NCBI RefSeq assembly: GCF_002222595.2 | Contig: NZ_CP022413.2 | Coordinates: 2,627,501 to 2,691,500 of the forward strand | Direction: 5' to 3' | Origin: Blautia hansenii DSM 20583 | Lineage (GTDB): Bacteria; Bacillota; Clostridia; Lachnospirales; Lachnospiraceae | Length of the DNA stretch: 64,000 bases | Shown: positions 45,802 to 56,100 of the stretch, in pieces | How the letters are laid out: the number at the start of each line of letters is the position of its first letter | Position numbering within the stretch: position 1 is the first letter of the stretch | Position numbers and translations under genes: made by a program | Notes under the pieces: model-generated | Told to the model about the DNA's origin: nothing | The model's database searches: none | The model's input: the letters and a program-made list of their open reading frames with translations, nothing else

Positions 45802-46207
45802 ATATTATTTTTACACCATTCTTCAAAATCCATTGTATAAGAATAATAAAAACAGCCCCATATAAATACTTTTCTGTATAGGGTATACTGATACGAAGCC
45901 TGCCTTTTGACAAATACTCAACGGTGTGCGAAAGCATGTACCATCCATATAAAACAGCTCCATAAAGCACTACAGGATGATAGAAGAAAGAGCCTATGAC
46001 ATCACCTCTTAGCAGAGCTTTTACTGCTCTTGTTCCGCCGCATCCGGGGCAATAATATCCTGTCCATTTGTGAAAAACACAGGGCGGCAGCGCAAAATCA
46101 GCAGGAAAAATCCGTTTTACTGCCAGCAGAATAATGCCTACCAAAAGTAAAAGCCACCCTGCTGCATATATATTTTTTTCTAGTTTAACGTCTCTGTTTT
46201 TCTTCAT
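45782..46207 (-). CDS. DUF2752 membrane protein
   Basis: A 141-residue membrane protein. The signature CVFHKWTGYYCPGCGGTRAV followed by KALLRGDVIGSFFYHPVVLY defines DUF2752. Hydrophobic segments at about 14-30, 70-90 and 115-135 give three or so helices. The CxxCGGTR motif is conserved but its role is unknown. It neighbours other small membrane proteins (DUF4190, DUF975). Confidence 0.9.
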   Translation of the reverse strand: MKKNRDVKLEKNIYAAGWLLLLVGIILLAVKRIFPADFALPPCVFHKWTGYYCPGCGGTRAVKALLRGDVIGSFFYHPVVLYGAVLYGWYMLSHTVEYLSKGRLRISIPYTEKYLYGAVFIILIQWILKNGVKIIWGIDLI

Positions 46208-46304
46208 AATTTTATTGTATTCTCCACCTACTATGTTATAATGAAAATATATTTGATAGAATATATTTTACCACATATTTTATCTAAGACAGGAGGTTAT
46301 TTTC

Positions 46305-47078
46305 ATGAAACATACATCATCACAATTAAAAGCCATTTCCAGAAAAGCGCTGGACGGCAACTGGGGACTTCCTATGGGAGCCAACATAATTTTAGGTGTT
46401 ATTAGCTTTATAGTAATATTTTTCATCACCTTTTTCACAAACACTACCACAGTTACAGGTACAATAACCAGCGAATTTCTCACCTATGCGGTTTCCTTAT
46501 TTATCTCCCTGTTTGGTGCGGGAATTACAAAAATGACTTTAAATATCAGCAGAAAACAAGCTTATTCCATGAAAGATATGTTGTATGTTTTTCATCATAA
46601 TGCAGACCGTTTCTTAATTGTGGGATTAATCATTGCAGGAATTGGCTTTGTCACAGGTTTACCTGTTATGTTTATGTCCATGAACAGTGACATTCCTGTT
46701 TCCTTTATTTTGTTTTTCTCTGTGTTTGACCTTATTATCAGTGTAATTATTGACTTGTTTTTAGGTCTCAGTACTTACCTTTTATTAGACCATCCGGAGA
46801 TGGGTGCTATGGACTCCATGAAAGAAAGTATTCGCCTGATGAAAGGAAATAAAGGCCGCTCCCTTTATATTACTCTCAGCTTTCTTCCTCTGGCATTCCT
46901 TTCCGTGCTCACCTGCTACATTGGAATGATATGGCTTATTCCATATATGGATATGACTATGGCAAACTTTTATCGTGATATTATCGGCGAATTAAATACA
47001 CCGGATAATACACCGACAAGTGAAATTCCAACAATGACCATAGAAGAAAATCCGAATGAAAATAATTCCGGTTTTTAA
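46305..47078 (+). CDS. DUF975 family integral membrane protein
   Basis: A 257-residue polytopic protein beginning SSQLKAISRKALDGNWGLPM, the DUF975 start. Several helices follow (IILGVISFIVIFFITFF, FLIVGLIIAGIGFVTGLPVM, LIISVIIDLFLGLSTYLLLD) along with the motif MKESIRLMKGNKGRSLYITL. The C-terminal tail is acidic. Function unknown. ATG 46305 follows CAGGAGGTTATTTTC. Confidence 0.9.
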   Translation: MKHTSSQLKAISRKALDGNWGLPMGANIILGVISFIVIFFITFFTNTTTVTGTITSEFLTYAVSLFISLFGAGITKMTLNISRKQAYSMKDMLYVFHHNADRFLIVGLIIAGIGFVTGLPVMFMSMNSDIPVSFILFFSVFDLIISVIIDLFLGLSTYLLLDHPEMGAMDSMKESIRLMKGNKGRSLYITLSFLPLAFLSVLTCYIGMIWLIPYMDMTMANFYRDIIGELNTPDNTPTSEIPTMTIEENPNENNSGF

Positions 47079-47093
47079 GAATGACCTATAAAG

Positions 47094-47149
47094 AAAAGGG
47101 CTGATATAGAAAACGCAAATAAAAAGCGTTTGTCTGTATCAGCCCTTTT
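47094..47149. terminator. Bidirectional terminator between DUF975 gene and apgM
   Basis: AAAAGGGCTGATA (47094-47106) and TATCAGCCCTTTT (47137-47149) form a 13-bp stem with an inner AAACGC/GCGTTT hairpin. Convergent genes end on each side. Confidence 0.88.
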
Positions 47150-47156
47150 CTATTTC

Positions 47157-48353
47157 TTATTCTTCAAATAAAATCTTCAAAAGCTCATGCCCTTTTACCG
47201 GTTCGAAATGAGCTCCTGTCTCTTCACTGTAACAATTTCCTGTTTCCTCTGTTTTCCTGCTGTCGTACAACAGATATGGAACAGGATTTGCCGTGTGTGT
47301 CTTCACTTTTATAGGAGTTGGATGGTCCGGCAAAATCAAAAGACGATAATCCTCTCCCGACTTCTCCAAGCCTTCTTTTACAAGCTTAATTACCCTTTCA
47401 TCCAGATATTCAATCGCCTGTATTTTCTTCTCCACACTTCCCTGATGTCCCATTTCATCCGGTGCTTCTACATGAATATAAGCAAAATCATATCCCTCTT
47501 TTAAAAGTGCATCAAGGGCAGCCTGAGCCTTTCCCTCATAATTTGTATGAAGTCCTCCGTTTGCCCCTTCCACAGAAATATTTTTCATGCCTGTACCCAC
47601 AGCAATACCTTTTAACAAATCTACTGCTGATATCATAACACCTTTTTTGTGGAATTTCCCTTCAAAAGAAGACAGTGACGGTTTAGTTCCGGCTCCCCAG
47701 AACCAAAGACTGTTCGCCGGATTTAATCCCTTTTCTCTCCTCTTTTGATTGATAGGATGATTCTCTAATATTTTATAACTCTCCTTTTGCATAGCAAGCA
47801 AAAGCTCCTCATCAGGCAGATAATTCTTAATTTCCCGTTCTCTGATATCATGAGGAGGTGTCAGTGGTACAACATTTCCATGTTTCCAAATCAGACAATG
47901 ACGATAACTGGTTCCGGCATAAAACTGAAACTCCTGATTTTCCAGTCCTTCTTTTACTGCCTCCAGCAAAGCAGAAGCTTCCTCTGTACTGATTTCATCT
48001 GCACTGTGGTCTAAAAGATGCCTTTCCTCATAATTTTCCTCTTTTTCCGAAAGAGTCACAAGGTTGGCACGAATTGCCACATCTCCTTCCTCCATACTGA
48101 CTCCGATATTCAGTGCTTCCAAAGGAGAACGGCCTGAATAATAAATCTCCGGATTATATCCCATAATGGATAAATTGGCAGTGTCACTTCCCGGACTCAT
48201 TCCCTCCGGTACAGTCCTTGCCATTCCGATATCACCTGTCTTTGCCAGTAAATCCATGGCAGGTGTTTTGGCATAAGCCAAAGGTGTCTTTCCCCCAAGC
48301 GCCTCTAAGGGTTCATCTGCCATTCCGTCGCCTAACACCACAACATATTTCAT
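47157..48353 (-). CDS. apgM: Cofactor-independent phosphoglycerate mutase, archaeal type
   Basis: A 398-residue ApgM, which interconverts 3- and 2-phosphoglycerate in glycolysis, an alkaline-phosphatase-superfamily enzyme. The N-terminal metal motif is VVLGDGMADEPLEAL. SPGSDTANLSIMGYNP carries the phosphorylated serine region, and HVEAPDEMGHQGSVEKKIQA and LPDHPTPIKVKTHT supply later metal ligands. The length is usual. It is followed upstream by the ACT-domain gene with a 14-nt gap and is probably in its operon. Confidence 0.95.
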   Translation of the reverse strand: MKYVVVLGDGMADEPLEALGGKTPLAYAKTPAMDLLAKTGDIGMARTVPEGMSPGSDTANLSIMGYNPEIYYSGRSPLEALNIGVSMEEGDVAIRANLVTLSEKEENYEERHLLDHSADEISTEEASALLEAVKEGLENQEFQFYAGTSYRHCLIWKHGNVVPLTPPHDIREREIKNYLPDEELLLAMQKESYKILENHPINQKRREKGLNPANSLWFWGAGTKPSLSSFEGKFHKKGVMISAVDLLKGIAVGTGMKNISVEGANGGLHTNYEGKAQAALDALLKEGYDFAYIHVEAPDEMGHQGSVEKKIQAIEYLDERVIKLVKEGLEKSGEDYRLLILPDHPTPIKVKTHTANPVPYLLYDSRKTEETGNCYSEETGAHFEPVKGHELLKILFEE

Positions 48354-48367
48354 ACCCTCACTCCTTC

Positions 48368-48811
48368 TTATTCTCTGCCTAAAATCTTCAAATAATGTAC
48401 TCCGTTAATATGCTCAATATTGTCCATCATTGCAGCAGCGTCTCCCTCTACTGCGGAAATTGCCACACTCAGCGTAAGACTGGCAATTCCGTTCATGGGA
48501 ATACTCTGATGTATAGTCAGAATATTTCCGTGAAATTGTGCGATTGCCCGAAGCACCGCTGACAAAAGTCCCGGTTCATCATCCATCTGAATAATAAACG
48601 TAATATTATGTCCTTTCGTCTTTTCCTTAAATGGGAAAATATCATCCTTATATTTATAAAAGGAGCTTCTGCTAATTCCCACTGCCTCCACTGCTTCCTG
48701 AACAGTATCATATTGCTGAATGTCTAAAAGCCTTTTTGCCTCTACAACCTTCAGTAGTACATCCGGTACGGCTTTTTCTGTTACCACAAAATATCTTCTG
48801 TTATCTTTCAT
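48368..48811 (-). CDS. ACT-domain regulatory protein (UPF0735/PheB-like)
   Basis: A 147-residue protein. An N-terminal HTH-like part (RRYFVVTEKAVPDVLLKVVE, AVEAVGISRSSFYKYKDDIF) is followed by an ACT domain (ITFIIQMDDEPGLLSAVLRA, IAQFHGNILTIHQSIPMNG). The start is set at MKDNRRYF (48811) after AAGGGAAAAAG, because the longer frame would run into prfB. ACT domains bind amino acids, so a regulator of aromatic or threonine pathways is likely but unproven. Confidence 0.88.
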   Translation of the reverse strand: MKDNRRYFVVTEKAVPDVLLKVVEAKRLLDIQQYDTVQEAVEAVGISRSSFYKYKDDIFPFKEKTKGHNITFIIQMDDEPGLLSAVLRAIAQFHGNILTIHQSIPMNGIASLTLSVAISAVEGDAAAMMDNIEHINGVHYLKILGRE

Positions 48812-48887
48812 CTTTTTCCCTTGTTCTTTCCCAAAATACATTTGTACGTCTTCAAAAGATATTATCACACTTTCAGACAGCAAGCAA

Positions 48888-50006
48888 CTATTTTTCTGTT
48901 TTCCCCAAGGCAACCCATTTTAAGTAAGCATTGATAAAGTTATCAATATTTCCGTTCATCACCGCATCTACATTTCCTGTTTCTTCGTTTGTACGATGGT
49001 CTTTCACCATGGTATACGGCTGCATAACATAAGAACGAATTTGATTTCCCCATCCGATTTCTGTCAGCTCACCCTGAATACCGGAAAGCTTTTTCTCATT
49101 TTCCTGCTGTTTTAAAAGATACAGCTTTGCCTTCAACATCTGCATTGCTTTATCTTTATTCTGGAACTGAGAACGTTCATTCTGACACTGTACCACAATT
49201 CCTGTTGGAAGATGCGTGATACGAATAGCAGAAGAAGTTTTATTGATATGCTGACCACCTGCACCACTGGAACGGTAGGTATCAATTCGCAAATCATCGG
49301 GATTGATTTCCACATCCACGTCTTCTTCAATATCCGGCATAACATCACAGGAAACAAAAGAAGTCTGACGCTTTCCTGCTGCATTAAAAGGTGAAATTCG
49401 AACAAGACGATGTACACCCTTTTCGGACTTCAAGTAACCGTAGGCATTCTCCCCGTTTACCTGAAACGTAACAGATTTAATTCCTGCTTCATCTCCGTCC
49501 AAATAATCCAGCACTTCTGTGCTAAATCCCTGTCTGTCTGCCCAGCGCAGATACATACGATATAACATACTTGCCCAGTCGCAAGACTCTGTTCCGCCGG
49601 CTCCTGCGTGAAGGGTAACAATGGCATTATCCTTATCGTATTCCCCTGACAATAATGTCTTAATACGAATATGCTCAAAATCCTGTATAAATTCGTCTAA
49701 CATTTCCTGAATATCAGGGACAATGGAAGGGTCGTTTTCTTCATATCCCATTTCAATCATCAGCTCAATTTCTTCCTTCTGGTTTTGCAGCTTATGATAA
49801 ATTTCCATATCTCCCTTTAAGGCGCTGAGTTCCTTCATCATCTTCTGGGAACGCTCTGCGTTATCCCAAAATCCCGGAGCTTCCATTTCTCTTTCCAGCT
49901 CTTCTACTCTTTTTTCCTTATTCTCTAAATCAAGAGAGTCTCTGACCTCTTTTAAAGGCTCTGTATAACCATTTAATGTATATTTAAACTGATCTAATTC
50001 TACCAA
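48888..50006 (-). CDS. prfB: Peptide chain release factor 2
   Basis: A 372-residue RF2 that ends translation at UGA and UAA. The anticodon-like tripeptide SPF is at 205-207 (RISPFNAAGKRQTSF) and GGQ at 250-252 (SSGAGGQHINKTSSA). The reading frame is continuous through the point (SLDLENK, codons about 24-30) where many prfB genes have the in-frame UGA of the autoregulatory +1 frameshift, so that control is absent here. The small conserved gene and secA lie upstream. Confidence 0.96.
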   Translation of the reverse strand: MVELDQFKYTLNGYTEPLKEVRDSLDLENKEKRVEELEREMEAPGFWDNAERSQKMMKELSALKGDMEIYHKLQNQKEEIELMIEMGYEENDPSIVPDIQEMLDEFIQDFEHIRIKTLLSGEYDKDNAIVTLHAGAGGTESCDWASMLYRMYLRWADRQGFSTEVLDYLDGDEAGIKSVTFQVNGENAYGYLKSEKGVHRLVRISPFNAAGKRQTSFVSCDVMPDIEEDVDVEINPDDLRIDTYRSSGAGGQHINKTSSAIRITHLPTGIVVQCQNERSQFQNKDKAMQMLKAKLYLLKQQENEKKLSGIQGELTEIGWGNQIRSYVMQPYTMVKDHRTNEETGNVDAVMNGNIDNFINAYLKWVALGKTEK

Positions 50007-50018
50007 AGCTTTTTCCTC

Positions 50019-50261
50019 CTATTCCTCATCAATTTCTACCGTAACCATATAGATACTCACCTGTGGTTCTACCTTTGCCACAGTTCCCGTCAATGCTTTT
50101 AAAGGCTTTTTCAGATTACTGGACATAGCCACCGCAGGTTTAATTGTATAATAATACATCATCCCGGACATGGTAAGGGCCTGATCTTCTTTTAATTCTA
50201 CTCTATCTCCTTCTTTTACAAGCCCTTCTCTTTCCATGGTGAAATCTACCATCTGTCCCAT
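50019..50261 (-). CDS. Small conserved protein between secA and prfB
   Basis: An 80-residue protein (MEREGLVKEGDRVELKEDQA, LTMSGMMYYYTIKPAVAMSS, GTVAKVEPQVSIYMVTVEID) with a beta-rich pattern. It has an AAAGGAGGTAAAATGCT ribosome site and ends 12 nt before prfB. I have no named family; placement between secA and prfB suggests a conserved clostridial gene. Possibly a small beta-barrel; function unknown. Confidence 0.75.
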   Translation of the reverse strand: MGQMVDFTMEREGLVKEGDRVELKEDQALTMSGMMYYYTIKPAVAMSSNLKKPLKALTGTVAKVEPQVSIYMVTVEIDEE

Positions 50262-50315
50262 AGCATTTTACCTCCTTTAATTGCATAGACCGCATTTTTC
50301 TATGCAAAAACACAA

Positions 50316-50349
50316 AGACTGCCGTGGAACTATTTTCCCACAGCAGTCT
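50316..50349 (-). terminator. secA terminator
   Basis: On the minus strand AGACTGCTGTGG and CCACGGCAGTCT form a near-perfect stem followed by TTGTGTTTTTG. A second hairpin, GCATAG...CTATGC (50283-50305), comes just after. Confidence 0.85.
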
Positions 50350-50363
50350 GTATCGCTGACTTA

Positions 50364-52934
50364 TCAGATTGATTTTCTGCCGCAGCACTGTTTATATTTC
50401 TTACCGCTGCCGCATGGACAAGGATCATTTGGGTAGACCTTCTTTTCTACTCTCTGCACCGGTTTTTTCGGACCGGAGTCGTCCTTATTTGTTCCCGTTA
50501 CCTGAGCAACCTGCTCACGCTCTACTTTTTGCTCAAGTCGTACATGATACAGCAGTCTTACCGTTGTTTCCTGAATTGCCGCAATCATACCGTCAAACAT
50601 TTCATAAGCCTGCATCTTATATTCTACCTTCGGATCTCTCTGTCCATAAGCCTGAAGTCCAATTCCCTGACGCAGCTGATCCATATCGTCAATATGGTCC
50701 ATCCATTTCTGGTCGATAACTTTCAGAAGGATAACACGCTCCAGTTCACGCAGCTGCTCTGCCTCCGGAAATTCTGCTTCTTTTTCTTCGTAAAGCTTTA
50801 CAGCTTCTTCTTTCAGTTCCTGTTTCAGCTGATTTTTCTTTACGCCTTTTACTTTCTCTAAAGTTAAAGGCTTCAGAGGAATAGTCGGAAGAAGCACTGA
50901 ATTAAATTCGTTTAAATCCCATTCTTCCTGATCCACATCATCAGAAAAGCACATATCTACTGCATGCTCCACTGTATCGGTAATCATTTTATAAATAGAG
51001 TCTCGCATATTCGCTCCATCCAGCACCATACGTCTCTCTTTATAAATAATTTCTCTCTGTTCATTATTTACCTGGTCATATTCCAGAAGATTTTTACGGA
51101 TACCGTAGTTGTTTCCTTCAATCTTTCTCTGTGCTTTTTCAATAGCGCTTGTCAGCATTTTATGCTCAATCTGCTCATTTTCCGCAACACCTAAAGATTT
51201 GAACATCGTCATAAGCTTTTCGGAGCCAAACAGACGCATTAAATCGTCCTCCAGAGAAATATAGAAGCATGACTCACCCGGGTCACCCTGACGTCCGGAA
51301 CGACCTCTTAACTGATTGTCAATACGGCGGGACTCATGACGTTCTGTACCGATAATTTTCAGACCGCCTGCTTCCTTGGAAACATCATCCAGCTTAATAT
51401 CCGTACCACGACCTGCCATATTTGTAGCAATGGTTACATTTCCTGCTTCACCGGCATGCGCTACGATTTCCGCTTCTTTTTCATGGAATTTCGCATTCAA
51501 TACCTGATGTTTAATTCCTTCTCTTGTAAGCATACGGCTTAAAAGCTCAGATGTTTCAATAGTAATTGTACCTACCAGTACAGGCTGTTGTTTTGCATGC
51601 GCTTCTTTTACAGCCTCTACAACTGCACGGAACTTTTCCTTCTTTGTCATATATACCACGTCTTCTTTATCAATACGTGCTACCGGTCTGTTGGTAGGAA
51701 TTTCAATAACGTCCATGCCGTAAATATCTCTGAATTCCTGTTCTTCTGTAAGGGCAGTACCTGTCATACCGGATTTCTTCTTATATTTATTAAAGAAGTT
51801 CTGGAAAGTAATGGTTGCAAGAGTTTTACTTTCACGTCTTACTTTTACATGCTCTTTTGCTTCGATTGCCTGATGAAGACCATCGGAATAACGGCGTCCC
51901 GGCATAATACGTCCGGTAAATTCATCTACGATTAAAACCTCATCATCTTTTACCACATAATCCTGATCTCTGAACATCAGATTGTGAGCACGCAGAGCAA
52001 GAATAATATTATGCTGGATTTCCAGATTTTCCGGATCCGCTAAGTTTTCGATGTTGAAGAATTTTTCTACCTTTTTTACACCCTGCTCTGTAAGGTTTAC
52101 GATTTTATCTTTTTCATTGACAATGAAATCACCTGTTTCTGTAATTTCCTCGCCCATAATTGCTGTCATTCTTGTAACTTCACCGCTGGCTTCACCACGC
52201 TCTAACTGTTTTGCCAAAATATCGCATACTTCATAGAGCTTTGTAGATTTTCCGCTCTGTCCTGAAATAATCAGAGGGGTACGTGCCTCGTCAATCAATA
52301 CAGAGTCGACCTCATCGATGATTGCATAGTGCAAATCTCTCTGAACAAGCTGTTCTTTATAAATAACCATGTTATCACGAAGGTAATCAAATCCCAGCTC
52401 GTTGTTTGTTACGTAAGTAATATCGCAGGCATACTGTTCACGTCTTTCATCATTTTTCATGTCATTTAATACAACACCCACGGTAAGACCTAAGAACTCA
52501 TGTACCTTTCCCATCCACTCAGCATCACGGTGAGCCAGATAGTCATTGACGGTTACAACATGTACGCCTTTTCCTTCCAATGCGTTTAAATATGCAGGAA
52601 GTGTGGATACCAAGGTTTTACCTTCACCGGTTCTCATTTCCGCAATACGTCCCTGATGCAGAATGATACCACCGATTAACTGTACACGGTAATGCTCCAT
52701 ACCAAGTACACGCTTTGCAGCTTCTCGTACTGTGGCAAACGCTTCCGGAAGAAGGTCGTCTAAAGTTGCTCCCTCCTGAAGTCTGTCTTTATACTCTTTC
52801 GTCTTTCCCCGCAGTTCTTCATCACTTAACGCCTGCATAGTAGGACGCAACGCTTCGATTTTGTCTACAAGGGAAGTAATACGTTTTAATTCTCTTTCAC
52901 TATGTGTTCCAAAAACCTTTTCAATCAGCTTCAT
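50364..52934 (-). CDS. secA: SecA, preprotein translocase ATPase
   Basis: An 856-residue SecA that drives export through SecYEG. Present are the Walker A region [20 protein letters not shown], the [19 protein letters not shown] box, [14 protein letters not shown] and [20 protein letters not shown] of the second motor half, and the C-terminal zinc-binding tail [18 protein letters not shown]. Length and domains are complete. A terminator follows it. Confidence 0.98.
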   Translation of the reverse strand: MKLIEKVFGTHSERELKRITSLVDKIEALRPTMQALSDEELRGKTKEYKDRLQEGATLDDLLPEAFATVREAAKRVLGMEHYRVQLIGGIILHQGRIAEMRTGEGKTLVSTLPAYLNALEGKGVHVVTVNDYLAHRDAEWMGKVHEFLGLTVGVVLNDMKNDERREQYACDITYVTNNELGFDYLRDNMVIYKEQLVQRDLHYAIIDEVDSVLIDEARTPLIISGQSGKSTKLYEVCDILAKQLERGEASGEVTRMTAIMGEEITETGDFIVNEKDKIVNLTEQGVKKVEKFFNIENLADPENLEIQHNIILALRAHNLMFRDQDYVVKDDEVLIVDEFTGRIMPGRRYSDGLHQAIEAKEHVKVRRESKTLATITFQNFFNKYKKKSGMTGTALTEEQEFRDIYGMDVIEIPTNRPVARIDKEDVVYMTKKEKFRAVVEAVKEAHAKQQPVLVGTITIETSELLSRMLTREGIKHQVLNAKFHEKEAEIVAHAGEAGNVTIATNMAGRGTDIKLDDVSKEAGGLKIIGTERHESRRIDNQLRGRSGRQGDPGESCFYISLEDDLMRLFGSEKLMTMFKSLGVAENEQIEHKMLTSAIEKAQRKIEGNNYGIRKNLLEYDQVNNEQREIIYKERRMVLDGANMRDSIYKMITDTVEHAVDMCFSDDVDQEEWDLNEFNSVLLPTIPLKPLTLEKVKGVKKNQLKQELKEEAVKLYEEKEAEFPEAEQLRELERVILLKVIDQKWMDHIDDMDQLRQGIGLQAYGQRDPKVEYKMQAYEMFDGMIAAIQETTVRLLYHVRLEQKVEREQVAQVTGTNKDDSGPKKPVQRVEKKVYPNDPCPCGSGKKYKQCCGRKSI

Positions 52935-53051
52935 TATGATATACTCCTAAAACTCTCTACTTTTAACATTACTAATCTTTATTGTAACACTTTCCTTCTT
53001 TTAACACAAGAACAAAGCGTTTCAGAAGCGAAAAAATCCTTTAAAACAGAA

Positions 53052-53092
53052 GAACTGCTACTTTACGATTTTCATCATCGAAGTAACAGCTC
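53052..53092 (-). terminator. Terminator after the GH85 gene
   Basis: On the minus strand GAGCTGTTACTT and AAGTAGCAGTTC pair with one mismatch and one G-U across a 17-nt loop, then TTCTGTTTT. It lies 40 nt past the GH85 stop. Confidence 0.7.
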
Positions 53093-53131
53093 CTCTCAAT
53101 TAAGATTTAATCTCTTTTAAATTTTTGTACT

Positions 53132-56100
53132 TTATTCCATCTTTCCGGATGCGTCTACATAATAGCCGCCAATCCACTGACTGGTTGCCATGCTTCCGTC
53201 TGTATTCATGTAATACCAATCATTACCTACAAGTACCCAACCGGTGCACATTGCTCCCCACTGGTCCATATAGTACCAATGACCGTTTACAAATACCCAG
53301 CCGGTTGCCATTGCTCCGCTTTCGTTCATATAGTACCACTGACCGTTTACGGATACCCAGCCGGTGCACATTGCTCCCCACTGGTCCATATAATACCACT
53401 GACCGTTTACAGATACCCAACCGGTTGCCATCGCTCCGCTTTCGTTCATATAGTACCACTGACCGTTTACGGATACCCAGCCGGTCTGCATTGCTCCCCA
53501 CTGGTCCATATAATACCACTGACCGTTTACAGATACCCAGCCGGTTGCCATCGCTCCGCTTTCGTTCATGTAATACCACTGGCCATTTACAGATACCCAG
53601 CCGGTGCACATTGCTCCCCACTGGTCCATATAATACCACTGATTATTTACAGATACCCAACCGGTCTGCATAATTCCTTCTTCATTAAAGTAATACCATC
53701 TTTCGGAAACGACTTTCCAACCGGTTGCTTTCTGACCGTTTTCATAGTAGAACCAACCATTTTCAGTCTCAACCCAGCCTTCTTTTTCTTCTGTCTCTTC
53801 ACCTACGTTAATTGTCATAGTTGCCAGAACTGTTTCATCCTGTGACATGAATTTTGCAGTATAAGTTCCTGCTTTTTCCGGATTAAACGGATCTTCATAA
53901 ACGTTTCCGTCTGCATCTGTGATTACAACCTGCATACCTTCCGGTACTTTTGTCATAGCGTCAATGTCATAATCCTCAGCAAGCCATTTCTGGTCTTTTA
54001 ATGCAGAAGCTGCTGTGCCTCTTACTGTTTTTGCTTCTTTATAACATTTGTCCATGTAATCCTGAATTCTCACTGCATCGCTGCCCTGAGCAAGCTGGAT
54101 TTCTGTTGGAATATCTTTATAATCAGCAGTAAGTAAAGGAGACTGTCCTGTATATTTTACTCCACTTTCTACTTCTTCCTTTGTGAAAGCTTCTAATTCC
54201 AGAATAACAGCTTCACCTTTGCCCTTATTCACAGTTGTATATCTCAAATACTGTGCTTTCACCGCTTTATCCAGAACGTTTTCTGCATTTGGCTTCTCAT
54301 TGTCAGATACTGTTACCAGTTCTTTGAAATCTTTTCCGTTTTCGGAATACTCCCATTTATATTCGGAAGCAAATTCTTTTTCTTTATAAGTAACAGCTAC
54401 TTTGGAGATATCTTCAACTTTTCCGAGATTAATCGTTGCAGTTCCTTTGTTATCCAAATAATATCCACCGGACAACTGTGCCTTGTTACCGTCTACCATA
54501 ACCTTCGGATCTTCATGGCGTCCTGCCATCTCATCTGCAGTAATATCTTTTCCTGTTGAAACATTGTTATATTTGTATAAAGCCTTTGGAGGATTTTTCT
54601 TTAAGTTTTCCTCTACTTTATTTACAAATTTACCTTCCGGTGTTTCTTTGCTGAAATCTAATTTGTTTCCGCTTAAATCAACTGCATATACCTTTTCGTA
54701 TTTACCGTCTTTAGAAACATCCAATTTCTCCAGACCTAAGGAATTCATGTACACAAGAACTAATTTCTCACATCCGCTGATATCAGCTTCTTTCAGGTTC
54801 GCAAATCCGCCTGCGCTTAAATCAATAGTTTCAAGCTCTGCACAACCTGACATATTTAATTTTTCCAAAGTTTTTGGTAAGTTCTTACCATTTACTTCTT
54901 TTACTTTTGTTCCTGTTAAAACAAGTCCTTTTAAGTTTTCCAGTTTTTCCAGACCTGTAAGGTCTTTTACCTCAAGATTTGTTAAATCAAGCTCGCCGTC
55001 ATATTTTACAGCTTCTTCTAAAGAAGCAGCTCCTGTCTGTTCTTTAACTGCATTTAAAAGAGCTTCATCAGGAATAACTGTGCTGTCTAACGGTTCAATT
55101 TCAACCAACTCTCTGGCTGCTTTATCCAGTTTTACTCTCTCTGTCTGGATTGTCATTTTATCTGTCTGTGCATCGTCTTTTGCAAAAGCGCTTACACTTT
55201 CAAGTACCGGTTTAAATGTTTCCCAGCTTTCTTTTGAGTAATGGTCTTTATTTGCTTCATATTCTGCACAAACCTCTAAGATACGTAATTTATCGGCATC
55301 TCTTAAAAGTCCGCATTCTGCATCTTTTAATACTTCTCTTGCCGCATCTGCCTGGGCTTTTGTAACATCTTTTCCAATTAAAGCCGCTGCATTGCTGCGT
55401 GCTGTTTCAAATGCACCCCATGTAGAAGCAATAAAATCATTTTCATCAAAGTTGCGTTCATACATATTTACCATTTCTACAAGGTCTGACTGGTAAGCCG
55501 ACAATTCTGAAACTTTTCCGTATTCCAGCGCCAAACGCTCTGTATCCGGTTTCTTTGGTGCATGAATAGTATAGAATACTTTTCCGCCTGCTTCTGTAAG
55601 AGGAACTTCTTCTAAAACAACTGTCTGATCTTCTCCTGCCGGTGCAGATGTCAAAATCGGTTTTTCTGCATTCTCATCTGCATACACTTTTACCACTGCA
55701 TCTTTTGGAAGTCCTGTAATTTCCAATGCACCATAAGGATTTGTCAGATTTACACCACCTGTTCTTGCAAAAACTTTTGCCTCGCCCTGCGGAATTTTCT
55801 CACCGTCTTCCGGTGGATATGCAACACTTGTTCTCTGACTGTTTACAATTTCGCCTGTTGATGCGTCCTGTACTGAATACCACAGACGGCCGCCATTTGG
55901 ATTTAACTTCACATTATCGAAAGCAGCAACACCCATTGCATACTGTTTATACACATTGTCAGGCTGTTCTGCACGAACCTGTGCAATCGGTTCTTTTGCA
56001 TCCATACTGTCGTATAAGGAAACAACACCCGTTTTCTCATCTACGCTTCCGTTTGGATAAGTTCCTTCAGAATACAGCATGCTTACATTGTCAATAATCA

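Noticed and set aside
48812..48913. Longer start for the ACT-domain protein
   Set aside because: The extension overlaps the end of prfB and adds residues unlike the family; ATG 48811 has its own ribosome site.
53125..53845. Long plus-strand and alternative minus-strand frames over the wall-binding repeats
   Set aside because: They are antisense or off-frame readings of 60-bp coding repeats; the GH85 frame has the signal peptide, domains and codon pattern.
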